Source of the DNA: SSF14 sp037045585
GTDB lineage: Bacteria > Actinomycetota > Acidimicrobiia > Acidimicrobiales > Microtrichaceae
DNA length: 64,000 bases
NCBI GenBank assembly: GCA_037045585.1
Contig: JBAOIR010000041.1
Span: 47,006-111,005 of the forward strand
Reading direction: 5' to 3'
Numbering within the stretch: position 1 is the first letter of the stretch; each line of letters opens with the position of its first letter. Below the pieces are notes generated by a model. It had not been told where the DNA came from and ran no database searches. It saw only the letters and a program-made list of their open reading frames with translations. Of the stretch, positions 16,283 to 24,460 are shown piece after piece. Made by a program: the position numbers and the translations under genes.

Positions 16283-18988
16283 CTACAGGCCGAGCTGGTC
16301 GGCGCGGCGCACGGCTTCACGCCGGCTGGTGACGCCGAGCTTGGCGTAGATGTTCTTCGTATGGGTGCGCATCGTGTTCAACGACACCATGAGCTCCCGG
16401 GCGATCTCGGGGCCGGCGAGCTCGCTGCGGAGCAGGCGCAACACGTCGAGCTCACGACTGCTGAGTTCGTCGACGGGACCCGACGCGAACCGCACCGGTT
16501 CCGCCCCCGACCAGGCGGCAAGCACCACCCGGCACTGTGATGCGGCGACCCCGTCGAACGACGCCGTGCGCAGCAGCGTCCGCAACGGTTCGCCGGCCTC
16601 GAGGAACACCGCAACGAACCCCTCGGGTTCGGCGAGCACCAACGCCTGCTCGACCGCGGTCAGTGCACCTGACCGGTCGCCGGTGGCGGAGCGGGCCAGC
16701 GACAGGAGCACCAGGCACTCGATGACCACGCCGGTGCGGCCGCCGGCCTCGGCCGCCGACATCAATCGCTCCACCAGACCGACTGCGCCGAGGTCCGACC
16801 GGTCGCGTGCCTCGATGGCCACCAGCACCCGAGCCAGGGTGAGGTGTTCGAACTCGCGGACATAGACGAGCTCGTCGCCGACGGACAGGTGCTGCTGTTC
16901 GGCCCATCGCAGCGCTGCATCGAGCTCGCCGCGGGCCAACCGCACTCGGGCCTCGAGTGCGGGCACGGGCCGGACCGACGGCGAGTAGTCGGTGTCGTAG
17001 CGACCCTTTGCCTCGTCGAGCAACGCCAATGCACCGCCGAGGTCGCCCTCGGCGCGACGCAGGCGTGCCGCCGCGACCCGCCACCGATAGGGATACTGCG
17101 GGAGTCCGGCCCGCTCGCCGAGCGCGACGCCCGCGGCGAGGTGCTCACGCGCCCGTCCCAAGTCGTTCCGTTCGATGCACACCTCGCAGAGCCCGATGTG
17201 CATGTCCGCGGCACCACGGAGGCCGGGATGAGCGCCGACGAGATCGAGGCCGGCGTTGCACGCCCGCTCCGCACCGTGCAGATGCCCTTGGGCGAGGCAC
17301 ATGTCGGCGAGGCCGAGCGAGCAGCCGAGCGCGTCGGCGAAATGGGCGCCCCGGGTCAGGTGGTCGATCGCCGCGCCGTACCGGGACCGGGCAAGATCGA
17401 GGTCGCCGGTCGACCAGCTCGCGAGACCCAGCAACCCGGCCGCGGCACCACGGCGAACGTGATCATCGGGCGTTGCGAGCGCGAGGACACGCTCGGCGTG
17501 GGCGGTCGCGGTCGCGAGGTCGCCTGAGTGCAGCGCCAGTCCGGCCCGCTGCACGGCCGTCTGCGCTGGGAGACGGGCGAACTGCTCGTCGTCGGCGACG
17601 ATCGGTCCCCCGTCGCCCGATGCGTCGGCCCCACCGTCGAGCCAGCCCTCGACGTCGGCGAGCAGCGCCTCGACCCCGGTCATGTCACCGGTTGCCATCC
17701 GTGCACCGACGAGCGCGAGGCTCAGCACGGGCCGTGGCGGGAAGATCTCGGCCGGCAGGGCTTCGAGCCACGTCCGCAAGAGGCCCTCCTGCCTCGTCCG
17801 CTGCATGCTCGGTGCCGCCAACTCGATGAGCTCTGCCGCCAACTCGACGTCGGCTCCCGCCATGGCGTGACCGACTGCCTCGACGAGGTCACCTTCGCCC
17901 GCCCACCACCGCGCCGCCTGCCGGTGCAGCTCGGGCACGAGGGCCGGCTGCTCGTCGAGGAGGCGGGCACGGAGGACGTCGGCGAAGAGATGGTGATAGC
18001 GGTACCAGTGGCGGCGATCGTCGAGGGGGACGAGGAACAGGTTCGCCCGGTCGAGTCGTTCCAGGGTCGCCCGACCGGAGGTCCCTCCGGTGACGGCATC
18101 GCAGAGCGACCCGCTGAGCCGATTCAGGACCGCTGTCCGGAGGAGGAACTGGCGGACATCGGGCGGCTGGCGGTCGAGCACCTCCTCGATCAGGTAGTCG
18201 ACGACGAAGCGATCGTCACCGGTGAAGCTCTCGATGAATCCCGCGACGTCGTCGCGGCCCTGCAACGAGAGCGCTGCGAGCTGGAGCGCCGCGATCCAGC
18301 CCTCGGTGCGGGCCTCGAGTGCGCCGACCTCGTCGACGCTGAGCGCGAGGCCCATCGTGGTGTTGAAGTAGCGGGCCGTCTCGTCGGGCGTGAAGCGCAG
18401 GTCCGCGGCCCGACGTTCGACGAGATCCCCGCTCGCCCGGAGTCGCGCCAGCGGGAGCGGTGGATCGACCCGGGTCGCCAGCACCAGGCCGACGCTCGGC
18501 GGCAGATGGTCGATCAGGAACCCGACGGCGTCGTGGATCTCCGCTTCGTCGATCACGTGGTAGTCGTCGAGCACGAGGACCACGTCGGCGTCGAGGGCGT
18601 CCAGATCGCCGACGAGCGATTCCACCGCAGCGTCCGTCGGCCCGGTCGAGGTCTCGAGGATGGCGAGCGTGGCGGCCCCAACCTCGGGTGCGACGGTGCG
18701 CAATGCCGCGATCACGTAGGTCCAGAACGTGCCCGGATCGTTGTCGCGCCCGTCCAGCGACAGCCATGCCGTGCCAGATCCGGCCCCACCGGCGTACCAC
18801 TCCGACAACAACGTCGTCTTCCCGAACCCGGCCGGCGCGGACACGAGCGTGAGGCGCCGGCGTTCGCCGGTGGGCGCCCGCACGGCGAGCCGCGGCCGGT
18901 CGACGGCGCCACGGCGACGGCTCGGCGCGTGCAGCTTGGTGCGCAGGAGCGGCGCGGCGACCGTCGGGTCGGGCGGAGGGTCGGACAT
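16283..18988 (-). CDS. MalT-type LuxR-family transcriptional regulator
   Basis: This 901-residue cytosolic regulator has the large ATP-binding LuxR (MalT-like) design. Walker A APAGFGKTTLL is at about residue 52, Walker B VVLVLDDYHVID at about 140, and a central helical TPR-like region follows. The C-terminal LuxR helix-turn-helix contains SSRELDVLRLLRSEL, then SLNTMRTHTKNIYAKLGV. Such proteins switch on target operons when an inducer and ATP are bound. The gene precedes, in the same orientation, the ABC exporter operon with its TGGTGA array. Regulation of that operon is inferred. Confidence 0.9.
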   Translation of the reverse strand: MSDPPPDPTVAAPLLRTKLHAPSRRRGAVDRPRLAVRAPTGERRRLTLVSAPAGFGKTTLLSEWYAGGAGSGTAWLSLDGRDNDPGTFWTYVIAALRTVAPEVGAATLAILETSTGPTDAAVESLVGDLDALDADVVLVLDDYHVIDEAEIHDAVGFLIDHLPPSVGLVLATRVDPPLPLARLRASGDLVERRAADLRFTPDETARYFNTTMGLALSVDEVGALEARTEGWIAALQLAALSLQGRDDVAGFIESFTGDDRFVVDYLIEEVLDRQPPDVRQFLLRTAVLNRLSGSLCDAVTGGTSGRATLERLDRANLFLVPLDDRRHWYRYHHLFADVLRARLLDEQPALVPELHRQAARWWAGEGDLVEAVGHAMAGADVELAAELIELAAPSMQRTRQEGLLRTWLEALPAEIFPPRPVLSLALVGARMATGDMTGVEALLADVEGWLDGGADASGDGGPIVADDEQFARLPAQTAVQRAGLALHSGDLATATAHAERVLALATPDDHVRRGAAAGLLGLASWSTGDLDLARSRYGAAIDHLTRGAHFADALGCSLGLADMCLAQGHLHGAERACNAGLDLVGAHPGLRGAADMHIGLCEVCIERNDLGRAREHLAAGVALGERAGLPQYPYRWRVAAARLRRAEGDLGGALALLDEAKGRYDTDYSPSVRPVPALEARVRLARGELDAALRWAEQQHLSVGDELVYVREFEHLTLARVLVAIEARDRSDLGAVGLVERLMSAAEAGGRTGVVIECLVLLSLARSATGDRSGALTAVEQALVLAEPEGFVAVFLEAGEPLRTLLRTASFDGVAASQCRVVLAAWSGAEPVRFASGPVDELSSRELDVLRLLRSELAGPEIARELMVSLNTMRTHTKNIYAKLGVTSRREAVRRADQLGL

Positions 18989-19027
18989 CCCCGCAGTCTT
19001 CCAGGGACGGCGGGGAACGGCGGCGGT

Positions 19028-19702
19028 TCAGGCCCGGAAGGCCTCGTCGGCCCGGTCGCCGCCGTAGTCGTCCATCTGGCCGTACACCTCGGCGAACCCC
19101 GCCATGATCTCGTCGAACGGCAGGTCGGCGAAACTGCCCCGGGATCGCACGTACTCCATGTGGCGGTTGCCCTGCCGGTCGTACGGGTGCATCAACGCGT
19201 CGTGCTCCCCGTCGAACTCCAGCACCTCGGTGCCGAACCGGTCGCACAACTCACGGTTGAACGCCGAGCTGACCTTCAACCACCGTCCACCCAGCCACAG
19301 CTCGCTGAAGCCGTGGTACGCGAACACGTCGGTGCCCATGCTCTCGCGCAGCTTCTCGCTCTGCAGGTGGTTGCGGACATCCGCGAACCCGAGACGGGCC
19401 GGGATGCCGGCGGCACGGCAGGCCGCCGAGAGCAGGATGGCCTTGGGGATGCAGTACGCCGCCGGGTGATGCAGGACGCTGCTCGCCTTGTACCAGTCGC
19501 GATCACCGCTCACCGCGTAGGGGTCGTAGCGGATGCCGTCGCGCACGGCCAGGAAGAGCGCCACCGCCCGCTCCCGTTCGGTCGTCGCCCCGGCCTCGGC
19601 GCACACCCGCTCGACGAAGTCGACGATGTCGGGATGATCGGCGTCCAGGTAGGTCGTGGGGGACAGGCAATCCTCGGGCCGGGGAGCATCCTCGTCGGTC
19701 AT
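19028..19702 (-). CDS. Transglutaminase-like cysteine protease-fold protein
   Basis: This is a 224-residue cytosolic protein of the transglutaminase-like superfamily. The Cys region AAYCIPKAILLSAACRAAGIPARLGFADVRNH and the His region FAYHGFSELWLGGRWLKVS give the expected Cys-His pair, and the third residue lies further on. Actinobacterial relatives are mostly uncharacterised peptidases. The start is the ATG at 19702 behind GGGAG; a longer in-frame extension has weaker composition. No partner genes are apparent. Confidence 0.82.
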   Translation of the reverse strand: MTDEDAPRPEDCLSPTTYLDADHPDIVDFVERVCAEAGATTERERAVALFLAVRDGIRYDPYAVSGDRDWYKASSVLHHPAAYCIPKAILLSAACRAAGIPARLGFADVRNHLQSEKLRESMGTDVFAYHGFSELWLGGRWLKVSSAFNRELCDRFGTEVLEFDGEHDALMHPYDRQGNRHMEYVRSRGSFADLPFDEIMAGFAEVYGQMDDYGGDRADEAFRA

Positions 19703-19738
19703 GTCTCCCAGCCTGCCACGATGCGCAGGTCGGGCGCT

Positions 19739-19776
19739 CCGGTCCGGCAACGGGGCTGACCCCGATGCCGGACCGG
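19739..19776 (-). terminator. Strong hairpin terminator after the two-domain FAS1 gene
   Basis: The outer stem is CCGGTCCGGCA/TGCCGGACCGG and the inner stem CGGGG/CCCCG, with a 4-nt loop and a small internal bulge. It begins 13 bp past the FAS1 stop. No U-tract is seen, as is usual in very G/C-rich genomes. Confidence 0.7.
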
Positions 19777-19788
19777 CGAACGACGCCG

Positions 19789-20742
19789 CTAGGACCGGGG
19801 GACGAGGACCCGGTTGATGACGTGGATGACGCCGTTGGAGGCGTCGACGTCGGCGGTGGTGACGAGGGCCGTGCCGTTGACCGTCACCCGCCCGTTCTTG
19901 TACTTCCGGACGACCAGCTTGTTGCCGTTGAGCGTGGTGACGACGTTGCGCCCCACCTTCAGCTGCGACGAGGTGATCTCACCGGACACCACGTGGTACT
20001 TGAGGATCGAGGCCAACTTGGCCGGATCGGCCAGCAGCTTCTCCGGCGTCGTGCGGAGGCGACGCAGGAGCGTACGGAACGCAGCGTCGGTCGGCGCGAA
20101 CACCGTGTAGGGGCCGGGGGCCTTGAGGGCGTCGACCAGGCCGGCCGCCTTCGCGGCGGCGATCAGCGTCGAGAACGACCCGGCGTTCGCAGCCGTATCG
20201 ACGATGTCGGGCTCGTGGGCCGGCGGAAGGAGCACCTGGTCGATGACGTGGATGACCCCGTTGGTGGCCTCGACGTCGGCCGTGATCACGGTCGCGCTCA
20301 GGTTGAGGGTCACCTTCCCGTCCTTGGGCACGACGAGGACCTGGCGACCCTCGAGCGTGGTGGGGCCGAGCGGGCCGGTGATCGCCGAGGACGGCACGGC
20401 GCCGCTCAGGACGTGGTACTTCAGGATCGCCGCCAGGATGGGCCCACTGTTGAGCAACTGGTCCTTGCTGATGCCGAGCTTGGTGAGCGCGGCGGAGAAC
20501 GCCGCGTCGGTCGGAGCGAAGACGGTGTAGGGGCCCGGGCCCTTGAGCGCGTCGACGAGGCCCGCCTTCTGCGCCGCCTCGAGCAGCACCGAGAACTGCC
20601 CGGCAGCCTGCGCGGTAGCAACGATGTCGCCGGTCGGTGCCGCCGCCGCCTTCACCGGTGCCGCCCCGGCCGAGGCCATCGGGCTCAACAGCGTCAGCGC
20701 CAACCCGGCACCGGCCATTCGAACGATCCAGGATCTCTTCAT
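19789..20742 (-). CDS. Secreted two-domain fasciclin (FAS1) protein
   Basis: This 317-residue exported protein has a signal peptide with a long Ala/Leu core (MKRSWIVRMAGAG...). Two FAS1 domains follow (about residues 45-180 and 185-315). Each carries the FAS1 signatures GPYTVFAPTDAAF and YHVxSG, plus a GVIHVIDQVLLP or GVIHVINRVLVP ending. FAS1 domains mediate adhesion or surface binding, and the mycobacterial homologues are MPT70/MPT83. The start at 20742 has a GGAGG site. A promoter of the GCATCC-N16-CCGAAC type lies upstream, placing it in the sigma-factor regulon described here. Confidence 0.9.
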   Translation of the reverse strand: MKRSWIVRMAGAGLALTLLSPMASAGAAPVKAAAAPTGDIVATAQAAGQFSVLLEAAQKAGLVDALKGPGPYTVFAPTDAAFSAALTKLGISKDQLLNSGPILAAILKYHVLSGAVPSSAITGPLGPTTLEGRQVLVVPKDGKVTLNLSATVITADVEATNGVIHVIDQVLLPPAHEPDIVDTAANAGSFSTLIAAAKAAGLVDALKAPGPYTVFAPTDAAFRTLLRRLRTTPEKLLADPAKLASILKYHVVSGEITSSQLKVGRNVVTTLNGNKLVVRKYKNGRVTVNGTALVTTADVDASNGVIHVINRVLVPRS

Positions 20743-20789
20743 TCGATTCCTCCGTTCAGTCACACCACCGATCGGTGGTTCACCTGGTC

Positions 20790-20817
20790 GTTCGGGAGGT
20801 GCAACTCGTTCGGATGC
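20790..20817 (-). promoter_or_regulatory. SigK-like promoter of the two-domain FAS1 gene
   Basis: Read on the minus strand: GCATCC (20817-20812), 16 nt, CCGAAC (20795-20790). The start codon is 47 bp downstream of the -10 element. This is one of six sites of identical spacing in the window. Confidence 0.75.
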
Positions 20818-20862
20818 ACCACGGCGGAATCACCACACCCCCGCCGGTCACGTCCGGCCGGT

Positions 20863-20890
20863 GCATCCGTTGGGGGCGGATCGACCGAAG
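20863..20890 (+). promoter_or_regulatory. SigK-like promoter of the lipocalin gene
   Basis: GCATCC (20863-20868), 16 nt, CCGAAG (20885-20890). The ATG at 20898 is 7 nt past the -10 element, where transcription should begin, so a leaderless mRNA is predicted. Confidence 0.75.
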
Positions 20891-20897
20891 CACAGGT

Positions 20898-21449
20898 ATG
20901 ACTCTCATGAAGCGTTCTCTTGTCGCGTCCGTACTCGTCCTCAGCTCGCTCGCCACGGCGTGCGCGCCGATGCTGCCGACCCGAACGTCGACCGTCCCGT
21001 CGGTCGACGTCAGCCGCTATCTCGGCACCTGGTACGAGGTCGCGAGCGTGAAGCAGTTCTTCTCGATCGGACTGGTCGGCAGCACCGCCGAGTACTCGCT
21101 CAACCCCGATGGATCGATCCGGGTCTTCAACTCCGGCAACTACTTCACCTTCGACGGTCCCCCGTCGAGCATCGTCGGATCGGCCGTGCCGGTCGACAGC
21201 TCGAACGCCCGACTCAACGTGTCGTTCACCGGCTTCAACTCGGCCGAGGGCGCCGGCAACTACTGGATCGTCGATCTCGACCCCGATTACCAGTGGGCGA
21301 TCGTCAGCGACCCGACCGGTGTCTCGTGCTTCCTCCTGAGCCGCACCCGCTCGATCTCGCCGGAGCTGCGCGCCGACCTCCTCGCCCGTGCAGCGGCGAA
21401 GGGCGTCGACATCAGCAACGTGAGCGAGACCCTGCAGCCCCCCGCCTGA
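20898..21449 (+). CDS. blc: Lipocalin lipoprotein, Blc-like
   Basis: This is a 183-residue lipocalin. An N-terminal signal (MKRSLVASVLVLSSLATAC) ends in a Cys that could be lipidated, although the residue at -3 is Ala rather than Leu. The lipocalin signature YLGTWYEVASVKQFF follows, then the beta-barrel repeats and NYWIVDLDPDYQWAIVSDP typical of bacterial lipocalins (Blc). These bind lysophospholipids or fatty acids at the cell envelope. The start is ATG 20898 if the mRNA is leaderless, or ATG 20907. It is divergent from the FAS1 gene, and both are preceded by the same promoter motif. Confidence 0.87.
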   Translation: MTLMKRSLVASVLVLSSLATACAPMLPTRTSTVPSVDVSRYLGTWYEVASVKQFFSIGLVGSTAEYSLNPDGSIRVFNSGNYFTFDGPPSSIVGSAVPVDSSNARLNVSFTGFNSAEGAGNYWIVDLDPDYQWAIVSDPTGVSCFLLSRTRSISPELRADLLARAAAKGVDISNVSETLQPPA

Positions 21450-21567
21450 TCACCTGATTGCGTTCCTGATCACCGGTGCGTCGGTGCGACGATCACGTCG
21501 TGCCGGCGCACCGTTCGCGTTCGGAGCATGTCCCGCTGAGCGGGCGAGTCGTCACGCTCACATCCAT

Positions 21568-22040
21568 TGTTGACAGAGTGAGGGCCCCGCTCGCGGATTG
21601 GTGTTGCGACACATCAACCGGGAGGAGGCCCTCATGGGTCACGCCAAAGCGAAGCTGACGGTGCCGGGACGACAACTGTTGATCCATCGGATCGAGATCG
21701 AGCTCTGGAAGATCAGCGCAGCGGCTGAGGCCCAGCGGATCTTTCAGGAAACTGCGCACAAGTGGCACCGACGTTGGATCGAGGAAGGCCCCGCCGGGTT
21801 GGAGGACCGATCGAGCCGGCCACACTCCTCGCCGACACGAACCTCCGACGAGATGACCGCAGCGACCATCGAGTCACGGATCGCGAGTCGGAAGGGCCCA
21901 CATCGGATCGGATACGAGCTCGGTGTCGCACCCTCGACAGTCCACGTCGTGCTGCGCCGAGCCGGGCTCTCGCGGCGGCGCGATCTCGACGGGCCGACCG
22001 GGCTGCCGATCCGTTACGTCCGACTGCCTGGATTACGGGC
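21568..22040 (+). mobile_element. IS481-family remnant, left end only
   Basis: The left end begins TGTTGACAGAGTGAGGGCC, in the style of IS481 termini, 66 bp before the transposase start. Similarity to the transposase stops at about 22020, and no right end is visible. The deletion boundary abuts the 3' end of the anti-sigma gene at 22061. The extent is approximate. Confidence 0.65.
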
Positions 22041-22068
22041 AGGGCACCTGCGATCTCTGTCTAGGTGA
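21634..22068 (+). pseudogene. Truncated IS481-family transposase
   Basis: The N-terminal helix-turn-helix region of an IS481 transposase is clear: MGHAKAKLTVPGRQLLI, KWHRRWIEEGPAGLEDRSSRPH, then GYELGVAPSTVHVVLRRAGLSRRRDLD. The frame leaves the family after about residue 130 (GLPIRYVRLPG...). The DDE catalytic domain is absent, so it cannot transpose. An AGGAGG site precedes the ATG. Its last bases overlap the convergent anti-sigma gene. Confidence 0.8.
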
Positions 22069-22717
22069 GCGTGCCGCGCATCAAGCTGTGGCCCGAGTGC
22101 GCGTGGTTGCCGTCGTCGGGCTCGAGGCTGATGTCGACGATGGCGTACTCGTCGGGGTCGATCGACGACGGCACAACGACATCCTCGGTGCCCGTGATCG
22201 TGCCGAGCGACCGGGGATCGGTCACGCCACGATCGATCAGCCACAGCTCGTACTTCGAACCGGCAGGAGCCGGCGCCATGTCGCTCGCGTCGATGTGCAG
22301 GTGCGTGGTCCCGTTCTCCACGACGAGGCGTGCCGTGGCACGTGTGGAACCGAGCGGCTCCAGCTGCTCCAGTTCGGCGCGGGCGAGCTGACGTTCCGTT
22401 CGGACCGGGGCGCGGGTCGCAAGCATCGCTCCGACGGCCGCCACGACGAGCAGTACGGCGGCGGCAGCGGCGAACAGGAACGGACGGGGACGACGGCGCT
22501 CGTCCATCGAGATCACGACGGGTGCCGACGAACCCGACGCCGCAGCGTCGGCGCCGGACGAGGCGTCGCGCTCGGCAGCGGCGTGGGCGGTGATGCGGCC
22601 GAGGAGGTCGGCCGGCGGATCGACCCGTTCGAAGTCGGCGTCGGTCAGGCCGCCGAGCAGCTCGGACAGGCGGCGGTCGCTCTCGGGCGACGGGTGCTCA
22701 GGATCGTGGTGCGTCAT
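22061..22717 (-). CDS. RskA-like anti-sigma factor
   Basis: This 218-residue protein has an N-terminal cytosolic part with an anti-sigma-like helix (DRRLSELLGGLTDADFERVDPP). A single membrane span lies at about residues 80-100 (FLFAAAAAVLLVVAAVGAML). An extracytoplasmic RskA C-terminal domain follows, with SKYELWLIDRG and DPRSLGTI. It should hold the adjacent sigma factor at the membrane and release it by proteolysis, as RskA does for SigK. It overlaps the sigma gene by 20 bp. An IS481 remnant ends immediately beyond its stop codon. Confidence 0.87.
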   Translation of the reverse strand: MTHHDPEHPSPESDRRLSELLGGLTDADFERVDPPADLLGRITAHAAAERDASSGADAAASGSSAPVVISMDERRRPRPFLFAAAAAVLLVVAAVGAMLATRAPVRTERQLARAELEQLEPLGSTRATARLVVENGTTHLHIDASDMAPAPAGSKYELWLIDRGVTDPRSLGTITGTEDVVVPSSIDPDEYAIVDISLEPDDGNHAHSGHSLMRGTLT

Positions 22718-23334
22718 CGAACGCCTCCAGGTGTCGACGGAGCCGCTGGAGCCCTCGTCGGATATCGCTCTTGACCGTGCCGAGCGGAACACCGCTCTGC
22801 TCGGCGATCTGGGTGTGGGTCTGGTCGTCGAAGTAGGCGAGGCGGACCATTTCCCGTGATCGCTCCGGGAGGTCCATGAGTGCGTCGGCGATCAGCATGC
22901 GTTGGGCCATCAGGTCGAGATCCTCTGTGACTCCCCGCTCGGCGTCCTGTGCGCTGACCGGCGCCAACGGGTTGCGCTGCTCGGTCCGGTGGATGTCGAC
23001 CACCTTGAACCGGGCGATGCCCATGAGCCAACCGGCCAGGGAGCCGAGGTCGGGGCGGAACCGCTCCCTCGACCGCCAGGCGGCCAGGAAGACGTCCTGG
23101 GTGGCGTCGGCGGCACGGTGGTCGTCGAGGGCCCGCCGGCAGAACGAGTACACCAGGCGACTGTGCTCCCGGTAGATCTCCTCGAGGAGCGCGCTCGTCA
23201 CCGGAACGGAACCGCTCGGCGAGGAGCGCATCGGCGTCGTGGTTCGAGTCCATTCGAACAGTCCGATCGCTCATCCGGACGCGTTCGAGCACATCGACGG
23301 CCACAGCGCTTCGTTCGTAGGTGTCGACAGCCAC
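22698..23334 (-). CDS. ECF sigma factor, SigK-like (one frameshift)
   Basis: From 23189 down, the frame encodes regions 2 and 4 of an ECF sigma factor (YREHSRLVYSFCRRAL, TQDVFLAAWRSRERF, and the region 4 helix-turn-helix THTQIAEQSGVPLGTVKSDIRRGLQRLR). The normal N-terminus (DADALLAERFRSGDER) is in another frame upstream. Joining them near 23190 restores ALLAERFRSGDER-LLEEIYREHS. The first start is GTG 23334, 8 nt after a SigK-like -10 element, or ATG 23274. It pairs with the RskA-like gene. The frameshift is probably an assembly indel. Otherwise translation would begin at 23231 and lose the first helix. Confidence 0.75.
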
Positions 23335-23342
23335 ATTGAGTC

Positions 23343-23370
23343 GTTCGGAGTCACCGCCCTATCCGGATGC
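23343..23370 (-). promoter_or_regulatory. SigK-like promoter of the sigma factor gene (autoregulation)
   Basis: Minus strand: GCATCC (23370-23365), 16 nt, CCGAAC (23348-23343). It matches the FAS1 promoter at 20790-20817 in both elements and spacing, implying the sigma factor drives its own gene. Confidence 0.78.
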
Positions 23371-23373
23371 ATA

Positions 23374-23401
23374 GGGCCGCAGCTTCTCACAGCTGCGGCC
23401 C
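23374..23401 (-). terminator. Hairpin between the FAS1 gene and the sigma-factor promoter
   Basis: A perfect 11-bp stem GGGCCGCAGCT/AGCTGCGGCCC with a 6-nt loop. It lies 29 bp beyond the FAS1 stop and just before the -35 element of the sigma-factor promoter, insulating the two transcripts. Confidence 0.75.
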
Positions 23402-23429
23402 CTGCATCACGGTGGGGAAGACGGTCGGA

Positions 23430-24059
23430 TCAGAGATCCGCGGGGCGAAGCACCAGGGAGAGGCCGTGGATGTAGCCGTTGGCGAGGGAGCCGCCGTAGT
23501 TGAACTTGCTGTACACGACACCGGCGTCATCGGCGTTCGGGTCGAGGTCGCGGAAGAGGATCAGGCTGAGCGCAGGGTTCACCACGTCGACCTTCAGCTT
23601 CCCGCCCTGCAGGGTGGTGAGCTCGGCACCGTTGGACGCCAGGGCGTCGGCAGCAGAGATCTTCGAACCGACGATGTGGTAGGTGAGCACCGTCTTGACG
23701 GTGGGCAGGCCGAGCGAGGCCACTGCGTCGAACACACCCTGCTCGTCGAGCACGACGTTGCCGGTGAGGCTGTACACCAGCACCTGGAACGCCCGGTCGT
23801 TGGGCAGGAACACCGTCAGGGACGCCGACGGGTCGGACGCGGCCTCGACGAGGTCGGGGTAGAGGAGGATCGCCTGGGTGGCGATGTCGAAGTCGTACCA
23901 GTCGTCGTCGAAGCCGGCGGCGTTGTCACCGGTGTCGGACAGCAGCTGCTGGGCGATCGTCTTCTCCGACGGCGCCGGGGACGGCACCGTGCAGGCACCG
24001 GCGGCGAGCGCTACGGCGAGGACGAGGGGGATGAGTGGGAGTCGTTGACGAAGTCGCAT
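23430..24059 (-). CDS. FAS1-domain lipoprotein
   Basis: This 209-residue protein has a signal peptide ending LAVALAAGAC, a probable lipoprotein Cys near residue 23. One divergent FAS1 domain is seen (SLTVFLPNDRAF, VLTYHIVGSKI, GYIHGLSLVL). The N-terminal extension, rich in Asp and Trp, differs from the other two FAS1 proteins here. It is probably anchored to the membrane and facing outward. The start is the ATG at 24059 with an AAAGG site. A GCATCC-N16-CCGAAT promoter lies 38 bp upstream, so it is a predicted target of the neighbouring sigma factor. Confidence 0.85.
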   Translation of the reverse strand: MRLRQRLPLIPLVLAVALAAGACTVPSPAPSEKTIAQQLLSDTGDNAAGFDDDWYDFDIATQAILLYPDLVEAASDPSASLTVFLPNDRAFQVLVYSLTGNVVLDEQGVFDAVASLGLPTVKTVLTYHIVGSKISAADALASNGAELTTLQGGKLKVDVVNPALSLILFRDLDPNADDAGVVYSKFNYGGSLANGYIHGLSLVLRPADL

Positions 24060-24096
24060 GGAGCGGCCTTTCGGTCGTGGTCGGGGTCGAGAGGTG

Positions 24097-24124
24097 ATTC
24101 GGTCGACGGGGCCCCTGCGGATGC
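24097..24124 (-). promoter_or_regulatory. SigK-like promoter of the FAS1 lipoprotein gene
   Basis: Minus strand: GCATCC (24124-24119), 16 nt, CCGAAT (24102-24097). CCGAAT is the form of the -10 element I recall for mycobacterial SigK. Confidence 0.75.
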
Positions 24125-24174
24125 AACCTTGTGGTGGCCGCAGCGGCACTCCCGGTCGCCGGAGCAATTGACCC

Positions 24175-24191
24175 ATACCCCCTGTGGGTAT
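24175..24191. promoter_or_regulatory. CsoR-type box 1 of the copper operon
   Basis: ATACCC-CCTGT-GGGTAT, an inverted repeat with 6-bp arms, 57 bp upstream of copZ. It has the ATACCC/GGGTAT form recognised by CsoR repressors, and csoR is the last gene of the operon. Confidence 0.7.
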
Positions 24192-24208
24192 ATCGTCGAC
24201 TTCGAAGC

Positions 24209-24227
24209 GATACCCCTCAGGGGTATC
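24209..24227. promoter_or_regulatory. CsoR-type box 2 of the copper operon
   Basis: GATACCCCTCAGGGGTATC is a perfect 19-bp palindrome, 20 bp upstream of copZ. It is centred about 35 bp from box 1, so two CsoR tetramers could cover the promoter. Confidence 0.78.
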
Positions 24228-24247
24228 ACTCGACCGAGGAGGACGCC

Positions 24248-24460
24248 ATGCAGAACCACACGTACCGGGTGACCGGGATGACCTGCGGCCACTGCGAGGC
24301 CGCCGTGCGGTCCGAGGTCGGTGGGATCGACGGCGTCGACTCGGTCGACGTTCAGCTCGACACCGGAGAGCTCGTCGTCCGAGGCAGCGCCGAGGTCACC
24401 GACGAGGCTGTCCTTGCGGCCGTCGAGGAGGCGGGGTACGACGCCGTGAGGGTCGGGTGA
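24248..24460 (+). CDS. copZ: CopZ-type copper chaperone (heavy-metal-associated domain)
   Basis: This 70-residue protein is a single heavy-metal-associated domain. The ligand motif GMTCGHC near residue 10 binds Cu(I), and the rest follows the beta-alpha-beta-beta-alpha-beta pattern (VRSEVGGIDGVDSVDVQLDTG, AVLAAVEEAGYDAV). It ferries copper to the CopA ATPase encoded two genes on. A GAGGAGG site precedes the ATG. Two CsoR-type palindromes upstream indicate copper induction. Confidence 0.9.
   Translation: MQNHTYRVTGMTCGHCEAAVRSEVGGIDGVDSVDVQLDTGELVVRGSAEVTDEAVLAAVEEAGYDAVRVG

Noticed and set aside
21568..21580. TTGACA as a -35 promoter box
   Set aside because: It belongs to the left end of the IS481 remnant and no matching -10 element for a host gene is near.
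23241..23253. GGTTCGAGTCC, like a tRNA T-arm
   Set aside because: It is antisense to the sigma-factor N-terminus and has no cloverleaf context.
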